Positions 45,404 to 57,062 of a stretch of DNA of 64,000 nucleotides are shown in pieces (within the stretch, counting starts at the first letter, position 1; every line of letters starts with the position of its first letter). The position numbers and the translations under genes are program-made. The notes beneath the pieces were generated by a model that saw only the letters and a program-made list of their open reading frames with translations, had not been told where the DNA came from and made no database searches. Source of the stretch: Lumbricus rubellus (Eukaryota > Annelida > Clitellata > Crassiclitellata > Lumbricidae). The stretch lies in contig OX243824.1 in assembly GCA_945859605.1 (NCBI GenBank), positions 32,827,320 to 32,891,319 on the forward strand, given 5' to 3'.

Positions 45404-45480
45404 AAAAGCAAGGCTTTGTTTGGGGGTACCACAGAGCTTTTGTTTGGGGGTACCACAAAGCTTTTGTTGAGGGCACCACG
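45404..45480. repeat. About 26-bp tandem repeat, three copies
   Basis: TTTGTTTGGGGGTACCACA units repeat three times with small changes. Confidence 0.85.
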
Positions 45481-45781
45481 GATGGTTGTAAATAAATGAA
45501 ATTCACACATCGCAACATTGGACGTTAGGACATATTTCGCAGAAACTCACCGATCAAGTGTGTTGATTATTACACTGGTATCTGAATAATTCTTGCTTTA
45601 TCGAACTTTTGCAGTGTCGCTTTAGCAGACCAATAGCACAGCAGCTTATGACAATGTGCACGATCCTAGTTGTTAAAATTGTTGACTAGTCGAATAATCG
45701 AATGATCCTATAAAAAGCAACTATTCACGACAGGCACAAAATGCAACAGCCAACAACAAACTGCTCAAACTGCACCTCAAT

Positions 45782-46336
45782 AATGTCGACATAATAATTA
45801 TGTTATTGTTCTCCGGCAGATTTTGTCCATATCTCTACTGCAATATCCCGGTATGACGACATACATGGTCTTGCTTCTTTTCAAATTTTCTATTAAAGCC
45901 AATGCAATAATGAGGTTTGTTGACATAACTTATCATCTGCATGCTAAATCATGCACAATTCTCGTCTGTGTAATAGAAACAGTTTGGTGCAATAACAAAG
46001 TATGTCGACTTATACCATATAATATGTGTGGTATTGCAGATGCTAGAAAACACTTTGTCGACATAACCTGTTATTGCACCAGAAATGATACTGATGACTG
46101 AGTGTTCGCGATGCAATAACCAGATATGAAGCAAAATGTGAAAATAATAATAACAATTTCATCTTTCGCATTAAAACATTTACAAGTTTTGTTAAAGACA
46201 ACTTTAAGGTACATATTGCTAAAATAAGCTTCTTGATATGTCGTCAAATGGCTTAGATACAGCAGTTTGAAGTGGTAAATCTTTGAAGTCGATTTCCCAA
46301 CATTCATGATTTTCGACATACCTTGTTATTGCTCCA
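45782..46336. mobile_element. Possible TIR element with six copies of a GTCGACATA...TTATTGC motif
   Basis: The motif GTCGACATAAC..TTATTGCACC, or its inverse, occurs near 45783, 45918, 45986 (inverted), 46058, 46110 (inverted) and 46314. The homologous A/B region lacks this segment. It looks like a non-autonomous DNA element with repeated protein-binding sites; no transposase. Confidence 0.5.
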
Positions 46337-46438
46337 AGCCCTTCAATTGTATTCGTAACGGTAATCATGATAGACAATCAGCTTTCCTCTGCTAAGTGCG
46401 ACGCCTCATTTTATCACGGAAGATCATGTTATCAGCCA

Positions 46439-46638
46439 GAGATACTGCGTGGCCGAGTGGGTTGTAGCCTGCTCGCCGCGCCGGAGGCCCGGGTTCGATT
46501 CCCGTTCAGAGATTAATTTCTCGGATCTTTACTGCGGGTGGCTCGGTCGCAATATAAACGTGGAGTGTGAGGTTGTACTCTGCCTCCAACACTAAAAATC
46601 TTCGATATGAAACAGTGTCGTTAAGCCCGAATACAACA
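46439..46638 (+). mobile_element. tRNA-derived SINE (type 2) with 13-bp target duplication
   Basis: An A-box-like TGGCCGAGTGGG and B-box GGTTCGATTCC lie within the first 70 bp. The tail is GTTAAGCCCGAATACAACA. The flanks ATGTTATCAGCCA (46426-46438) and ATGTTAGCAGCCA (46639-46651) are a 13-bp duplication with one change. The A/B paralogous site near 11240 is empty. Confidence 0.88.
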
Positions 46639-46651
46639 ATGTTAGCAGCCA

Positions 46652-47482
46652 AAAAGACTTGCTGGACCCACAGCTAAATCTCTCTGTTACATAAATTCCA
46701 CCCTGTCCAGTCCGATAATGGTCCAAAACTTGTGGCGTTTGTCGTGGTCAGCAGCCAAATAATTATGTCCGACAATTCAGACAATTCTAATTATGTATGT
46801 AACATATGTATGAATGTAAGAATGAAAGTACTAGATAATTAAAGGCCTATAATATTTATATCTACTGAAGATAACGAAGCTTATGAGACGGTGATCTCAA
46901 TTTGAAATTTAAAGAGAGAAAAAACGCAACAGCGATGATAATTAGGGAGTGTGATTTTATACGAAATGAAAAAAAAACTAGTAGAAGAGTTCCACAGAGT
47001 CTGAGACTTTCCAGTTGTTGGTAGGTCATATGACCTTTAATGGAAAAATCGGACTACGCAAGTAAGAATTGAAGAGAGATCTATAATTGTGGCGATATCG
47101 CAAGCAAACGCACAAAAAGCGGCATAGAACATCGTTATAATAGGCCTACAAGGCCCTTCACCGATGTAATAATTTGCAAAAACTTGTAATGTGGCCTAAT
47201 ACATAGATAGACTCACCAAGGTGTCTTTGGACCAGTATAATATTGATCGATTCCCTACTTAGAACTGAGGACTATAAAGTATGGAAAATTGAAGTGCCAA
47301 ACCGTGCTTTCATAAAATGATTAACTAATTAATTAATTAATTAATTAATTAATTAATTGATGTTGAACGGTATGGCAAAAAGGTTGAATAGTAGAAAAGC
47401 CAGCGGCTGAAACTATCGAGAGGGTATAATAGTGTGCGTCGAAATTGTGTTCATCTTGGTCTGTTCGATGGTTAGCCTATAT
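46652..47482. other. C/D intergenic block homologous to 11250-11930
   Basis: Non-coding, alignable with the A/B region. It includes a (TTAA)n run at 47325-47359. No gene recognised. Confidence 0.5.
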
Positions 47483-47873
47483 CAGTGGTTCCCAAACTTC
47501 AGTAGGCCGTGGACCGGCAATAATTTTTGGTGAAGCTCGCGGACCGCTAACTTAGGCCATAATAACGATGATCAGCATAAATAAGCTCGAAACTGACTGC
47601 AGTCATCGATGTAGTAAATTTTGAATAAATTTAAATTGCTTGAATTCGCTATCTGGCAAGTTATAATAAGGCGTGTTTATTTATTTCAGTTTTTTTAAAC
47701 ATTAAGACAGAAATTTGAACAAATTTTGGACAATAATTCAAATAATTTCACAATTTCAAACAAATAAACTAAAAATATCAGTTTATTTTTATTTTTAACT
47801 CTTCTCCACGGACCGGCGATCATACCTTCGCGGACCGGTGCCGGTCCGCGGACCACCACTTTGGGAACCACTG
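47483..47873. mobile_element. hAT-type MITE with 8-bp target duplication
   Basis: Ends CAGTGGTTCCCAAACTT and TTTGGGAACCACTG. The perfect 8-bp repeat GCCTATAT lies at 47475-47482 and 47874-47881. 391 bp, CGGACCGG blocks inside, no coding capacity. Confidence 0.93.
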
Positions 47874-48041
47874 GCCTATATAGAATTGCTAACGCAGTGT
47901 GTGCACTGCAAGAATTATTTCCGACCTGAAATTAAAATAAAAAGCCGTTTAAGTTTTCCTGATTAGTTTGCGACTGATTTTGATATTTAGTCAGTGTGTT
48001 GTTGATGATCGATTTCCAGACGCAGGATATCTTTGAGAGAA

Positions 48042-48285
48042 GGATTTTTTATTTTTTTATTTTTTTATTTCTCGCATTTGCTCTAACGCCCGCTCAGCTC
48101 TTCATTGTGAGGCGCTCCTGACTACAGCGCGGACACTGCATGGGAGTTTCACAGAAGCATACAATTAATTTCAAGTGAAGGACTTGCCCGAGGTCCCAAC
48201 GCGGCTGCTTGTGCAGGATTCGAACGTGGAATTTTCCTCCAAGGCACCGAGCCCAACATTACACCACCGCGCCTTTGGAATCATT
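48042..48285 (-). mobile_element. tRNA-derived SINE (type 1), minus strand
   Basis: On minus: GGCGCGGTGGTGTAATG (A box region), ACGTTCGAATCCTGC (B box), then a GGGCAAGTCCTTCACTT body, the CAGGAGCGCCTC tail and an AAATAAAAA repeat. Same family as 49922-50150. Confidence 0.85.
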
Positions 48286-49079
48286 CCAAACCAGTTAGGC
48301 CTACGCGGACGCAAAATGGACGATTCGTGAAATATTGGCACCTAATGGCCGGTCACTTATGTGGAAGCTGGAGCTGTTTGAAACGTTGGCGGGTGGAAAA
48401 CGTCCTGACAATGATCTATTACAGAACAGGATAGTTTCTTGATCGACAACTTCCTTTCGCCGCCACCAATTTACAGAGTGGGCCAAAAAGCGCAACCCTG
48501 AAAAGTTTTTGCGAAACGTAGGATGTTAGAAATCCAGTTTCACATGTTTAAAGGTAATTTATGTTTACACAAAAAGACCAAATTTCGTCGTAACATTTCA
48601 ATCGGAACAATATCATGTCGTTTTTTGTGAGTCCACCTACTGTCTTGGACGATCAAAAAAACAAACACAACAAAACATAAATTTAAATAAGTGACATGTT
48701 AAATACCATGACAACTTTTATTCTGTTTCAAATGTTTAATTAATTTGGCTACTGTCTGTACAATTATATGAAATACCTGTCAGACTGTGAAAAGTGATAT
48801 AGGCTACAAATTTCTACTTCTGGCCAAAATAATTATTCGCCAGATCCGTATGAGATTCCTTTTTCGGCTCACCTTGTAAAGTATGCCGCCTCTGATTGTA
48901 TGGTATCCGGGTTACGACCTCCTTCGGACTGCTGTCATTGGCCAGATCTTCTGACTCCAAACAGCGCTCGTGAATAAGCTGGTGCACTCCGGCGTTTGCC
49001 TGAACGCATCAGTGACTGCAATTAGTGATCTGCTTCCTAATTATTTTGTCAATTTAGACAGCATGCAATTAAGTTAATG
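48286..49079. other. C/D intergenic DNA, nothing recognised
   Basis: No gene, boxes or clear repeats identified. The minus frame at 48301-48495 has no recognisable domain. Confidence 0.4.
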
Positions 49080-49410
49080 GATGAATTTCTTAGCGATCGG
49101 CAGACCATTAGAGCATGCGGCGTATGCCACTCGGTGCATGCAATTATTGTTTTACTCGATAATTAATTATTATAATCCTCTCACGTTGTCTTTCAATTCA
49201 AGTTCATTTTTCCATCGGCATCGTCGCAAGCCATTAACGTCATTGCTGCCAATATCGGACTTCTTCCTTCTGGTTATAATAATAATATTATGTTATGCAT
49301 CCGTCCGCCACCGTTTAGTGCACAGTATCATTCTGCCTTGCCGTAATTTGTGTTAAGCTATAGTATTTGGTTGAACAAGCAGCAGTGCAAACGTTTGTTC
49401 AAACTGAACG
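49080..49410 (+). promoter_or_regulatory. Conserved upstream block of gene D with putative leader-exon donor
   Basis: The counterpart of 14380-14710. It ends in GAACG|GTAAGC at 49410/49411. Inference: promoter and non-coding exon 1 of gene D, whose first intron (49411-56449) has since filled with transposons. Confidence 0.42.
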
Positions 49411-49921
49411 GTAAGCTATCGCCAAAGTTTTATCTAATGTGTTGCATGTCGCATGTTTCAGTGTCTAGACCATTTTATAATGGCCGCAAAATACAATGTA
49501 CGCAGCATTGCTTGTTAATCATTCAGTGGGTCATCAATTATGCAAAGCGAATTATACAGCAAAGGTTTTAAACTTCCTTTGACAATAAAATTATTATTCT
49601 CCCTGTAAACAGGGCCGTGTTTAACATAGGCCTAGGTCCATTCGGTGCCGTGCACCGAATGCCCCTGAGCCGAGAGTTTAGTTGCCATTGGCCAACTGTC
49701 TTAAATTGCGCGTCTCAGTGCTACTTAAACCTTTTTAAAAATTAGTGTAAGAGAACATTAATTTCACTAAGTTCACCGACGTTCCGTGCTTGCCTACTGA
49801 CCCGCCACAGCCGACAAACCACGTAGGCTAGCGGATTTTTTAAAAATGACCAATCTTGTAAGACTGTCGAACGACATTTTGCCCCTTCTGTAACACCCTG
49901 CACCGACACTCGAAGAACCTT

Positions 49922-50150
49922 GTGGGGCGCGGTGGTCTAGTGGTGGCGTCGTTGCCTTGGAGCCGGAAGGTCCGAGGTTCGAATCCACCTCCCCGCGTAA
50001 GGACCTTGGGCAAGTCCTTCACTTACAATTGCTCAGCGCTTCGGCGTGAAACTCCGATGCAGTGTCCGCTCTGCATCGGGAGCGCCTCTGAGTAGAGAGA
50101 GCTTGAAGGGGCGCTATAACAAGTGCACATACAAACAATACAAACAAACC
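49922..50150 (+). mobile_element. tRNA-derived SINE (type 1)
   Basis: GGCGCGGTGGTCTAGTGG (A box) and GAGGTTCGAATCCACC (B box), then a body with GGGCAAGTCCTTCACTT, the tail TCGGGAGCGCCTCTGAGTAG...GGGGCGCTATAAC and an ACAAACAA end. The pol III promoter is internal. Not a true tRNA gene because it lacks a foldable acceptor stem. Confidence 0.9.
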
Positions 50151-50199
50151 TTAAACACGGTCATGCAGTTGTAAATCATCTGTGCGTCTGGTCAACTAC

Positions 50200-50640
50200 T
50201 CGGTTCCCGGACAATTCGGCGCCGGACAATTCGGACCGGACAATTCGGACCGGACAATTCAGACCCGGACAATTCGGAGTGCATGTAAAAATATTGCTCT
50301 TACGGCTATGAAACTTTTCTTTATCAATGGTATGAAATATAATTATATGGCACCAAGCAAATATTGTCTGATCTTCTAAAATTTATCCAATAGCAGAAAT
50401 AAGACTCTGAAATTAGTAGCTAAATGCAGTAAATTATCAACTTATAAGCATCTCATTTAGATCAATGTAAGTTTCATACCTAGAGGCCCATGGTTTTTTA
50501 TGCTCGATATATAGTGAGGTGTCAGATTAATGTTAGTTTCGACAGTATAGGCCTACATTTTGGGTGATGGAGAAGTCCCATCACGAATTTGGGCTGCAAA
50601 GAATTGTTCAGTCCGAATTGTCCGGACACCCAACTACTCT
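50200..50640. mobile_element. Foldback/TIR-like element with CCGGACAATTCGG subrepeats
   Basis: Five tandem copies of a 13-15-bp unit (GGACAATTCGGACC) lie at 50207-50279, with a single inverted copy CCGAATTGTCCGG near 50613. The same unit is near 440-480. No coding frame. Confidence 0.5.
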
Positions 50641-51310
50641 CTCCTTTCGACTAGACGTTGTCTTAGCTGGATGGCAGCAACGAAAGTTACATGGCAGGAC
50701 AATCATGAACAGCTGCAGCTGCGGACAAATATAGATCCACAAACCATAATATTATTTTCTGCCTACTTATAATAGTATTTGTCTTCTCGACATTATTCTG
50801 TCCCCACTCCTCAACCTTGAGTGAAGGAACGCAGAACACGACGCCGCTGAACAACCAGAGTGGATAGAGTGACATAGCTATTGCAAATATTATACGGGAG
50901 CAGCACACCAAGCAGATACCCGGTGTAAGGGTTTCAGATTACCACCTCCTAAACAATTTAGGCCCACCCCTCGGTAACTTGAAACCGGTTTCAGATTACC
51001 CCCGGACACTAGATTTGCATCAATCATCGCATTTATTGCACTAACAAAATCAGAAAAATCATCCCGCTTCTTGTTTTGGTCTGAAGATTTTCATCCCTCA
51101 TCAAACTTCGTGGTATGTTTTCAATTTTTTTAACCGAAAAAAAATAATACCCTCGAAGCTATTTCTCCATTGTAACTTCAGCGGCAATTAGTATTTTAGT
51201 TACAGATGAAAATATTGAAAACAAACCACGAAGTGGGATGACGGATGAAAAACTTCAGACCAAAATGAGAAGCGGATTGACGAAAACGTTTGAGTAATGG
51301 AAGCTGGATA

Positions 51311-52200
51311 CATGGGCGCCCGCACATAGGGGCAAGGGGGGGCACTTGCCCCCCCCCTGGAAAATTGAAACTTATTTTTTTAACTACTACTTTTGGGGTT
51401 TTAACAAATTTCTTCGCATTAAAGCACTAATGATACGAATGATTCATACAGTGAAAGTCTGAAATCTATGTTTAGAAATCTCTGTAGAAATAAACATGCT
51501 CTTAATTTTCTGCCTTGCCTTATCAACATCTTTTTAAAAGCTGAGACAGTGACCATTGGCTGTTAACAGACATTTACATGGCGTGCAAGAAGAATTGATG
51601 GAGAATACTCGGAACCAGGAAAGATAGGAAGAGGTGTTAGGCAAGGATGCCCACTATCCCCAATACTGTTTAATATCTATATAGAAGAAATTGTAAGAGA
51701 AACACTGGAAGAAGTGAATGAGGGGATAAAGGTAGGAGGGAGGTGCCCTTGCAAATAGTATTTTTCTATCGATTATGGTCTACTTAATTGGAATCTCGCT
51801 GGCATGCAACCTTTCTCAACTGCACAAAATTAAGTATCAATAGAAGTAGCTAGAAGAACACTTGCACCTTGAAAACTGACAACTATTTTTGTTCACTTAT
51901 TCATTCATTCAATGGACTTATAATGTTACAGCGCCGTTTCAGGAACCCACTTTTAACATCTACTTTTTATATGTTTTCAAATTTCTTCGCACTAAAGAAA
52001 CTAAGCTTATTCATATTAAAGCCGATACAACAAATGAAACTGAAAAATGTGCATTAAAAAACCTCAGTGAAAAATACTTGGGCTCTTAATTTACAGCTTT
52101 GCATTTTTCAAGCTCTTGCTACTAAAACATTTACGATAACTGTGATCATCGGGAAAAAATTTTTTGCCCCCCCTTGCAAAAGTTTCTGCGGGCGCCCATG
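51311..52200 (+). mobile_element. hAT-like element, CATGGGCGCCCGCA ends, 8-bp duplication
   Basis: 890 bp with ends CATGGGCGCCCGCA and TGCGGGCGCCCATG. GCTGGATA lies on both sides (51303-51310 and 52201-52208). It contains a LINE fragment at 51582-51741. Relatives: 1-38, 43910-44163, and pieces within 54900-55200. No transposase seen. Confidence 0.85.
51582..51741 (+). pseudogene. LINE reverse transcriptase fragment (GVRQGCPLSP)
   Basis: It encodes RRIDGEYSEPGKIGRGVRQG and CPLSPILFNIYIEE, the finger/palm region upstream of the YADD box of non-LTR polymerases. Truncated at both ends and nested in the hAT element. Confidence 0.88.
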
Positions 52201-52285
52201 GCTGGATATACGGAATTCATTAGGAATTCAGAGGGGTAACCTCAAACCGGGGGTAGGATGAAACCTGTTTCAGATTATCCCCAGG

Positions 52286-52781
52286 TTTTATAGGTTTAGA
52301 TGTCACTTTCTTGGTTGTCGGATCTTCTGAACATTGCGTTAATTACTTAAATTGACTTTCACATCACACTTAGAGATCTTTTTTGGCGTTGAAATATTTC
52401 AATGAAATATTTAAGTTTTTTTTTTTAATATTTCGTTTTTTTTAAACATTTGAAATTATTTTTTCTTTACATTTTACAACTAATTACAACTATAATAACA
52501 GTTTATTTATTTCTCATATTACATATTATATGCATTATTGTGTTAGTGATGACCAACCTCGAGATCCTCAATTTCTTTCTAATTACCTGTTTTTAAGAAT
52601 GACTTAAATTATGAGAGTTACATTGTAGGCCTATGTTGAAAAACATATTTTATTCACCAAATGTCACAAATTACAGTTTGATCTAATAAAGTATATATGT
52701 TATTGTTCATTGTTATGCTTAACATTTATTATTAATCACTTGTTTTGTCATAAATGAAATAAATGTGATTTTAGTCAATTC
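52286..52781. other. AT-rich DNA, nothing recognised
   Basis: Long A/T runs, no coding or RNA feature identified. Confidence 0.5.
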
Positions 52782-52783
52782 TA

Positions 52784-52821
<38 letters not shown>

Positions 52822-53329
52822 TGTTAAGGAACCACCTGGTCTTTCTAGAACTGATGGCAGACGCTGATGGTCTTACGCTGATACCTTGGTACAAAGGCCG
52901 GAATCTCGTCTGGGACGCCACGGTGATCGACACTGTAGCTTCATCATACGTCCAGGCGACATCCGTTTCTGCGGGTGCGGCAGCGGAAGTGGCGGCTACC
53001 AGGAAGGTCGATAAGTACAATCATCTTATGGCCACCTATCTCTTTGTTCCACTGGCTTTCGAGACCATGGGACCAATCAACATCGACGGATTGAAGCTTC
53101 TGAAGGTTTTGGGGCGTCTCCTGACTCAAATCACTGGGGACCCCAAAGAGTCAAGCTATCTGTTCCAACGGATTTCAGTTTGTATCCAACGTTTCAACGC
53201 TGTTGCTTGCAGGGGCACATTCGAGAAGCATCCACAGCTATCAGATTGACTACAACTGATTCCATAGTCTTTATATTCACTATTCGTTGTCTTGTATACC
53301 TTTGTGAATTGAACTACTTCGGATAATTT

Positions 53330-53416
<87 letters not shown>
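52782..53416 (+). mobile_element. Second RLE retrotransposon copy lodged in (TAA)n
   Basis: (TAA)n at 52782-52818, a 5'-truncated element of about 510 bp, then (AAT)n at 53334-53416. It encodes the endonuclease C-terminal region homologous to 16476-18542, in the opposite orientation to that copy. Confidence 0.85.
52819..53249 (+). pseudogene. Restriction-like endonuclease C terminus, frameshifted at RPD
   Basis: It encodes DGLTLIPWYKGRNLVWDATV and YLFQRISVCIQRFNAVACRG, parallel to the 688-aa protein. The upstream frame EPPGLSRTDGRR is joined by a short deletion that removes the Pro of the catalytic P-D pair and shifts the frame. Confidence 0.85.
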
Positions 53417-53417
<1 letters not shown>

Positions 53418-53855
53418 TACCGTACGTTTATTTAAGAAGTCTTTTATTCGTCAAAGAACATAAACAAAACCAGGAATAGGCATAAATAAAACCAGGAATA
53501 GGCATGACGACGGAAACTGTGTACAAGAAATCCATCATGGCTGCCATCGACTACGATCAAATAGAGTGCAAACAATGACAAGCAAGGTAACGTCTGCTAT
53601 TATAAAGTTAACATCCGATTGCAGAACAGACCATATCTTTGGAACAGCACCATGTCATTGGAACAGCACAAACTGGTCCAACTCAAGACATTGTGTCAAT
53701 TTGTGTGCATCCAATACTTCAAAACATGTTGGTTTTTTTGGTCATTGAAATATTTTAAAAAACATGTTGTTTTTTGGTCATTGAAATATTTAAAAAACAT
53801 GTTTTTTGGTCATTGAAATATTTCCCAAAAAACTGTCATCACAGGTCTAATCTAT
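53417..53855. repeat. Spacer with a three-copy repeat of about 35 bp
   Basis: TTTTGGTCATTGAAATATTT with an AAAACATGTT spacer repeats three times at 53728-53830. Otherwise nothing is recognised. Confidence 0.75.
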
Positions 53856-56290
53856 TGTTTTATTTACCTTTCCTTTAAGTTGCATTGGCATTTTGGCATC
53901 ACATAGAACTGCAGTCAACTACCTCCACTTCTGCCAAGCCAACCTGATCCTGTTTCTGATGTCGACCTCACAGCCACCCTGAGCATTCATTGTTGAACCA
54001 AGATATTTAAAAGTCTCCGTCTGTTTCAGTTCCTTTCCTGTGTTGTCCATAATCCTAACTGACTCAGCTGTTTTTGAGCAGTGGCGGTTCTACCGGGGGG
54101 CTGGGGGGCTGTAGCCCCCCAGATGTAAAGTTAGCCCCCCTAGATTTTCCTAGCCCCCCTAAGAACATTTTAGCCCCTCCAGTTTAACGTTTAGTTAGTG
54201 AAACAATACATTGCCTGTTGGTAGGCTAACAAGGCCTCCCAATCCCTTATAACGGTACTTCCCATAGATCAATTGACCTGAATGATTTTCATCTGCTACA
54301 TGTTTCGCTGATGCTGCTCTGTAAAGCTTGGGACCTGAAACATAGGCTACATAGCAATATCACAGATTCCATGTACTCCTGAACTGCTTCTCCAATCAGA
54401 GTGCTTGCTCAGATACTGGCACATGTCTATCTCTACTAGGCTAATAGCTGTCCTGTGACTACGAAGACACATGGGTGTTCAGGAAGAATAAAGTGATGAA
54501 CAGATAACTGCTTGAGCGGCCCTGCGGCCGAGATTAGGCACGACCTGAATTCAGAGGGTCGATTGGGATAATGCCAGCTTCATTAGCAGAGGAAGACGGC
54601 GGGGTGGGTGGCAGGCTATGGGTGCGCCAGCATCAGCAGCATGGATGGCCAGACACGGAAGGCAGGCTAGGTCTCAGTACCGTGTACACGGTGTACAATA
54701 GTGTATACTGTTTAATACGTGCATTATGCAAGTGTGTATAGCCTACTGCACAGTGTGTACTAGAATCCGTTTGGAGCACGCACATACGTTCATTATTATA
54801 AATGGATGAATTCATTATGGGAACAAAAAGATAAAAGCTGAAGTGTTAATTATGAAGTTTTTCGACAGCATTGATAATCCTACGGCAGGTATGTAAACTG
54901 GATTGGCAATTGGCAAACACAATGAATGGTCACTGTTAAATTTCTAGCAAGAGCTTGAAAATGTAAACACGAAATTAAGAACGTGAGCATTTCCCAGAAA
55001 AGTTTCTAACTAATTGTCAATAATTGTCAATAATATTTATCAGTTTCATTGTGTATCATTGGTATTATTTAGTGCTTTCTGGCTAAAAAGTTGCTTAAAA
55101 CAAAAAATGTAATGTAGGCTAATGACAGCAAAGGTAGAAGTTAAATGGTGTAACTTTTCAGGGTCAAGTGACCTCTTTGCTCCCATGTGCGGGCTCAAAA
55201 CTTCTAACTTGAGAATGGCATTCATATGCATGCTTAGTAGTGCATGACCTCTGGACTTCTGTTTGGGGACAAGTCTGGTAGCATACCGTCTTCTCTGCAC
55301 ATCAAAGTTTATTTTAATTTTGACAATCATGATGGTGCATTTTAAGATATATAATATATTTCAAGTATATATATATATCTCATTGTTCCTCTAAGATGCA
55401 CTATATTCATTCACTATGAAGATTTATATAGCGCCTGTCAAGGTTATTACTCAGGAGCGCTCCCGACCCAAGCTGAAAAGAACAGTTTTAAAACTGCGAT
55501 GATATGCATCTGAGCAGACCTTAGTCATTAGACAGCAACGGTACATCCATACATCAGTTTAAAATGTGTGAAATTCGCATGCTGTAACAAAAATAATTAT
55601 TATGCAGTTCTAAACAATCGTTTTAGTGTTTTTATTCATGTTTTTCTAGAAAGCCCCATTTTATTCTTCATTTTTTCGCGTTTTCAAGTTTTTTATGTAT
55701 TTTTAATGCAACCTGTACTTTTAGCCTACTGTCTGACAGACAATTAGGCCTAGGCTATAAATTTATGTATTCTTTAATTCCCTTAATTCATTTGTAATTT
55801 ATAAATCATTCTTATTAATTTTAGGCATCTGGAATGTCAGCCAGATAATATTAATTTTCATGTCAACAGAATGCTGCAACAGGTAACCGGGGACAATAGA
55901 TTCAGCAGCATCAAGATATAGACCTTTGGGAGGGAGGGGCAAAGGCAACTTTTAGCCCCCCCCCCCCAGTTCAAAAACTCTAGAACCGCCACTGTTTTTG
56001 AGCAGACCATAGTTTCTGTCTTGGCGATGTTCACTTTCAGACCTTTGCTTTCTAATGCCGTCTGCCAGTTCGTAAACCGTGTCTGCATCTTCTCCCCTGA
56101 TTCATCTGCCACAATAAGATCGTCCGCATAAAGCATGTCCCATGGCACCTCTCTTCTTACATGCTCTGATACTGCATCCAATACTAAATAATAAATGGCA
56201 ATGGACTTGATGCACCCCCACCCGAATCTCGAAAAAGCCTGAGTTTTTTAGGCCGCTCCTCACCGTTGTCCCTGCACCCTCATACATTGA
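53856..56290 (-). pseudogene. LINE reverse transcriptase fragment split by a hAT element
   Basis: On minus from 56287: MYEGAGTTVRS, then after a frameshift MDAVSEHVRREVPWDMLYAD (YADD box 56130 region) and GLKVNIAKTETMVCSK. The sequence resumes beyond the hAT element at 54078 with a FKYLGSTMNAQGGCE stretch and a LTAVLCDAK stretch. Frameshifts and a stop make it non-functional. Confidence 0.88.
54079..55994. mobile_element. Non-autonomous hAT element, 1916 bp, 8-bp duplication
   Basis: Ends CAGTGGCGGTTCTA and TAGAACCGCCACTG, followed inside by GGGGGGC/GCCCCCC blocks. TTTTTGAG lies at 54071-54078 and 55995-56002. It sits inside a LINE fragment. The interior has a diverged piece of the GGGCGCCC element (about 54940-55200) and a SINE/LINE tail (55425-55470), but no transposase. 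Confidence 0.93.
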
Positions 56291-56461
56291 TTTCTGAATA
56301 AATTTGATAATAATTTACGATAGTCGCCTAATCACAGATTCAGTTTGTGTCTATAAAAAATAGTAATTACAGGTTTACTTTACGACTCACGCAATTACAA
56401 TATCAGTGTTGAACTCACTCGAAATACCAACCTCTTACGTCAATTATAGACAAAAGTGAAG

Positions 56462-57062
56462 ATGAGTCACCCATTCACGATCGAATACATGAGAGAAGGC
56501 GAAATGGTGACACCTGACATCGACGCACATGTTGAAAAGAAGCAAGACAATCAACAACAAGAGACATTGGAGTTCAAAGAGCAAGAGATCAATTCAAGAG
56601 CCAACATAAGTAGGCCTAGTTGTGAGAGTCAGTCGACGATAATCGGTGGATGCCAGACCAATCCAGGTGGAGAAGATCTGGAAGCCATGGATCAGATAAA
56701 AGAGGAGATGAATATAACTATCTCAGATGGTGAGAGAGTGAGTTTCTTCAAAATCCTGAGAATGGGAATGAAACGCAGGATGAAAATCTTTGCAGAAGAA
56801 GCAACCATTGTCGGTTTGTCTTACCTGGTCAAACCATCAAACCACAAAATTGGATCAATCATCCGTAAGATTGTGTGGACGATGCTTCTACTGTTTGGAG
56901 TTGGTTTCATGGTTTTCCAAATCTACGATCGCATATCCTATTATCAGACATATCCAACCATCGTCGACTATCGAGTGGCTTACAATAAATTCCTACGCTT
57001 TCCTACGGTGACCATCTGTCCGGAGTTTATCCTCAGCTCAAAGGCCATCATGTCATATTTTG
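56462..57062 (+). CDS. DEG/ENaC-family ion channel, gene D (exon 1 only)
   Basis: 601 nt, ends in phase 1 with donor gtaggt. It encodes MSHPFTIEYM, a polar N terminus of about 115 residues, TIVGLSYLVKPSNHK (Val-Gly instead of His-Gly), TM1 and FPTVTICPEF followed by ILSSKAIMSYF, the version shared with gene B. An acceptor (attatag) lies 12 nt upstream of the ATG. The remaining exons lie right of the window, beyond an LTR retrotransposon in intron 1. As a paralog it should form a trimeric cation channel subunit; whether it is intact cannot be judged. Confidence 0.9.

Larger units (their letters stand above)
50925..52285. mobile_element. Foldback element interrupted by a hAT element
   Basis: Left part 50925-51310 and right part 52201-52285 carry matching GTTTCAGATTA/CCCC ends. 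Within the left part, GGTCTGAAGATTTTCATCC (51070s) faces its complement GGATGAAAAACTTCAGACC (51240s). The core motif is GAAGTGGGATGACGGATGAA. The hAT insertion at 51311-52200 duplicated GCTGGATA. Confidence 0.75.

Noticed and set aside
46439..46520. A functional tRNA gene
   Set aside because: A and B boxes are present, but it continues into a SINE body with target duplications and lacks a paired acceptor stem. The same holds for 49922-50000.
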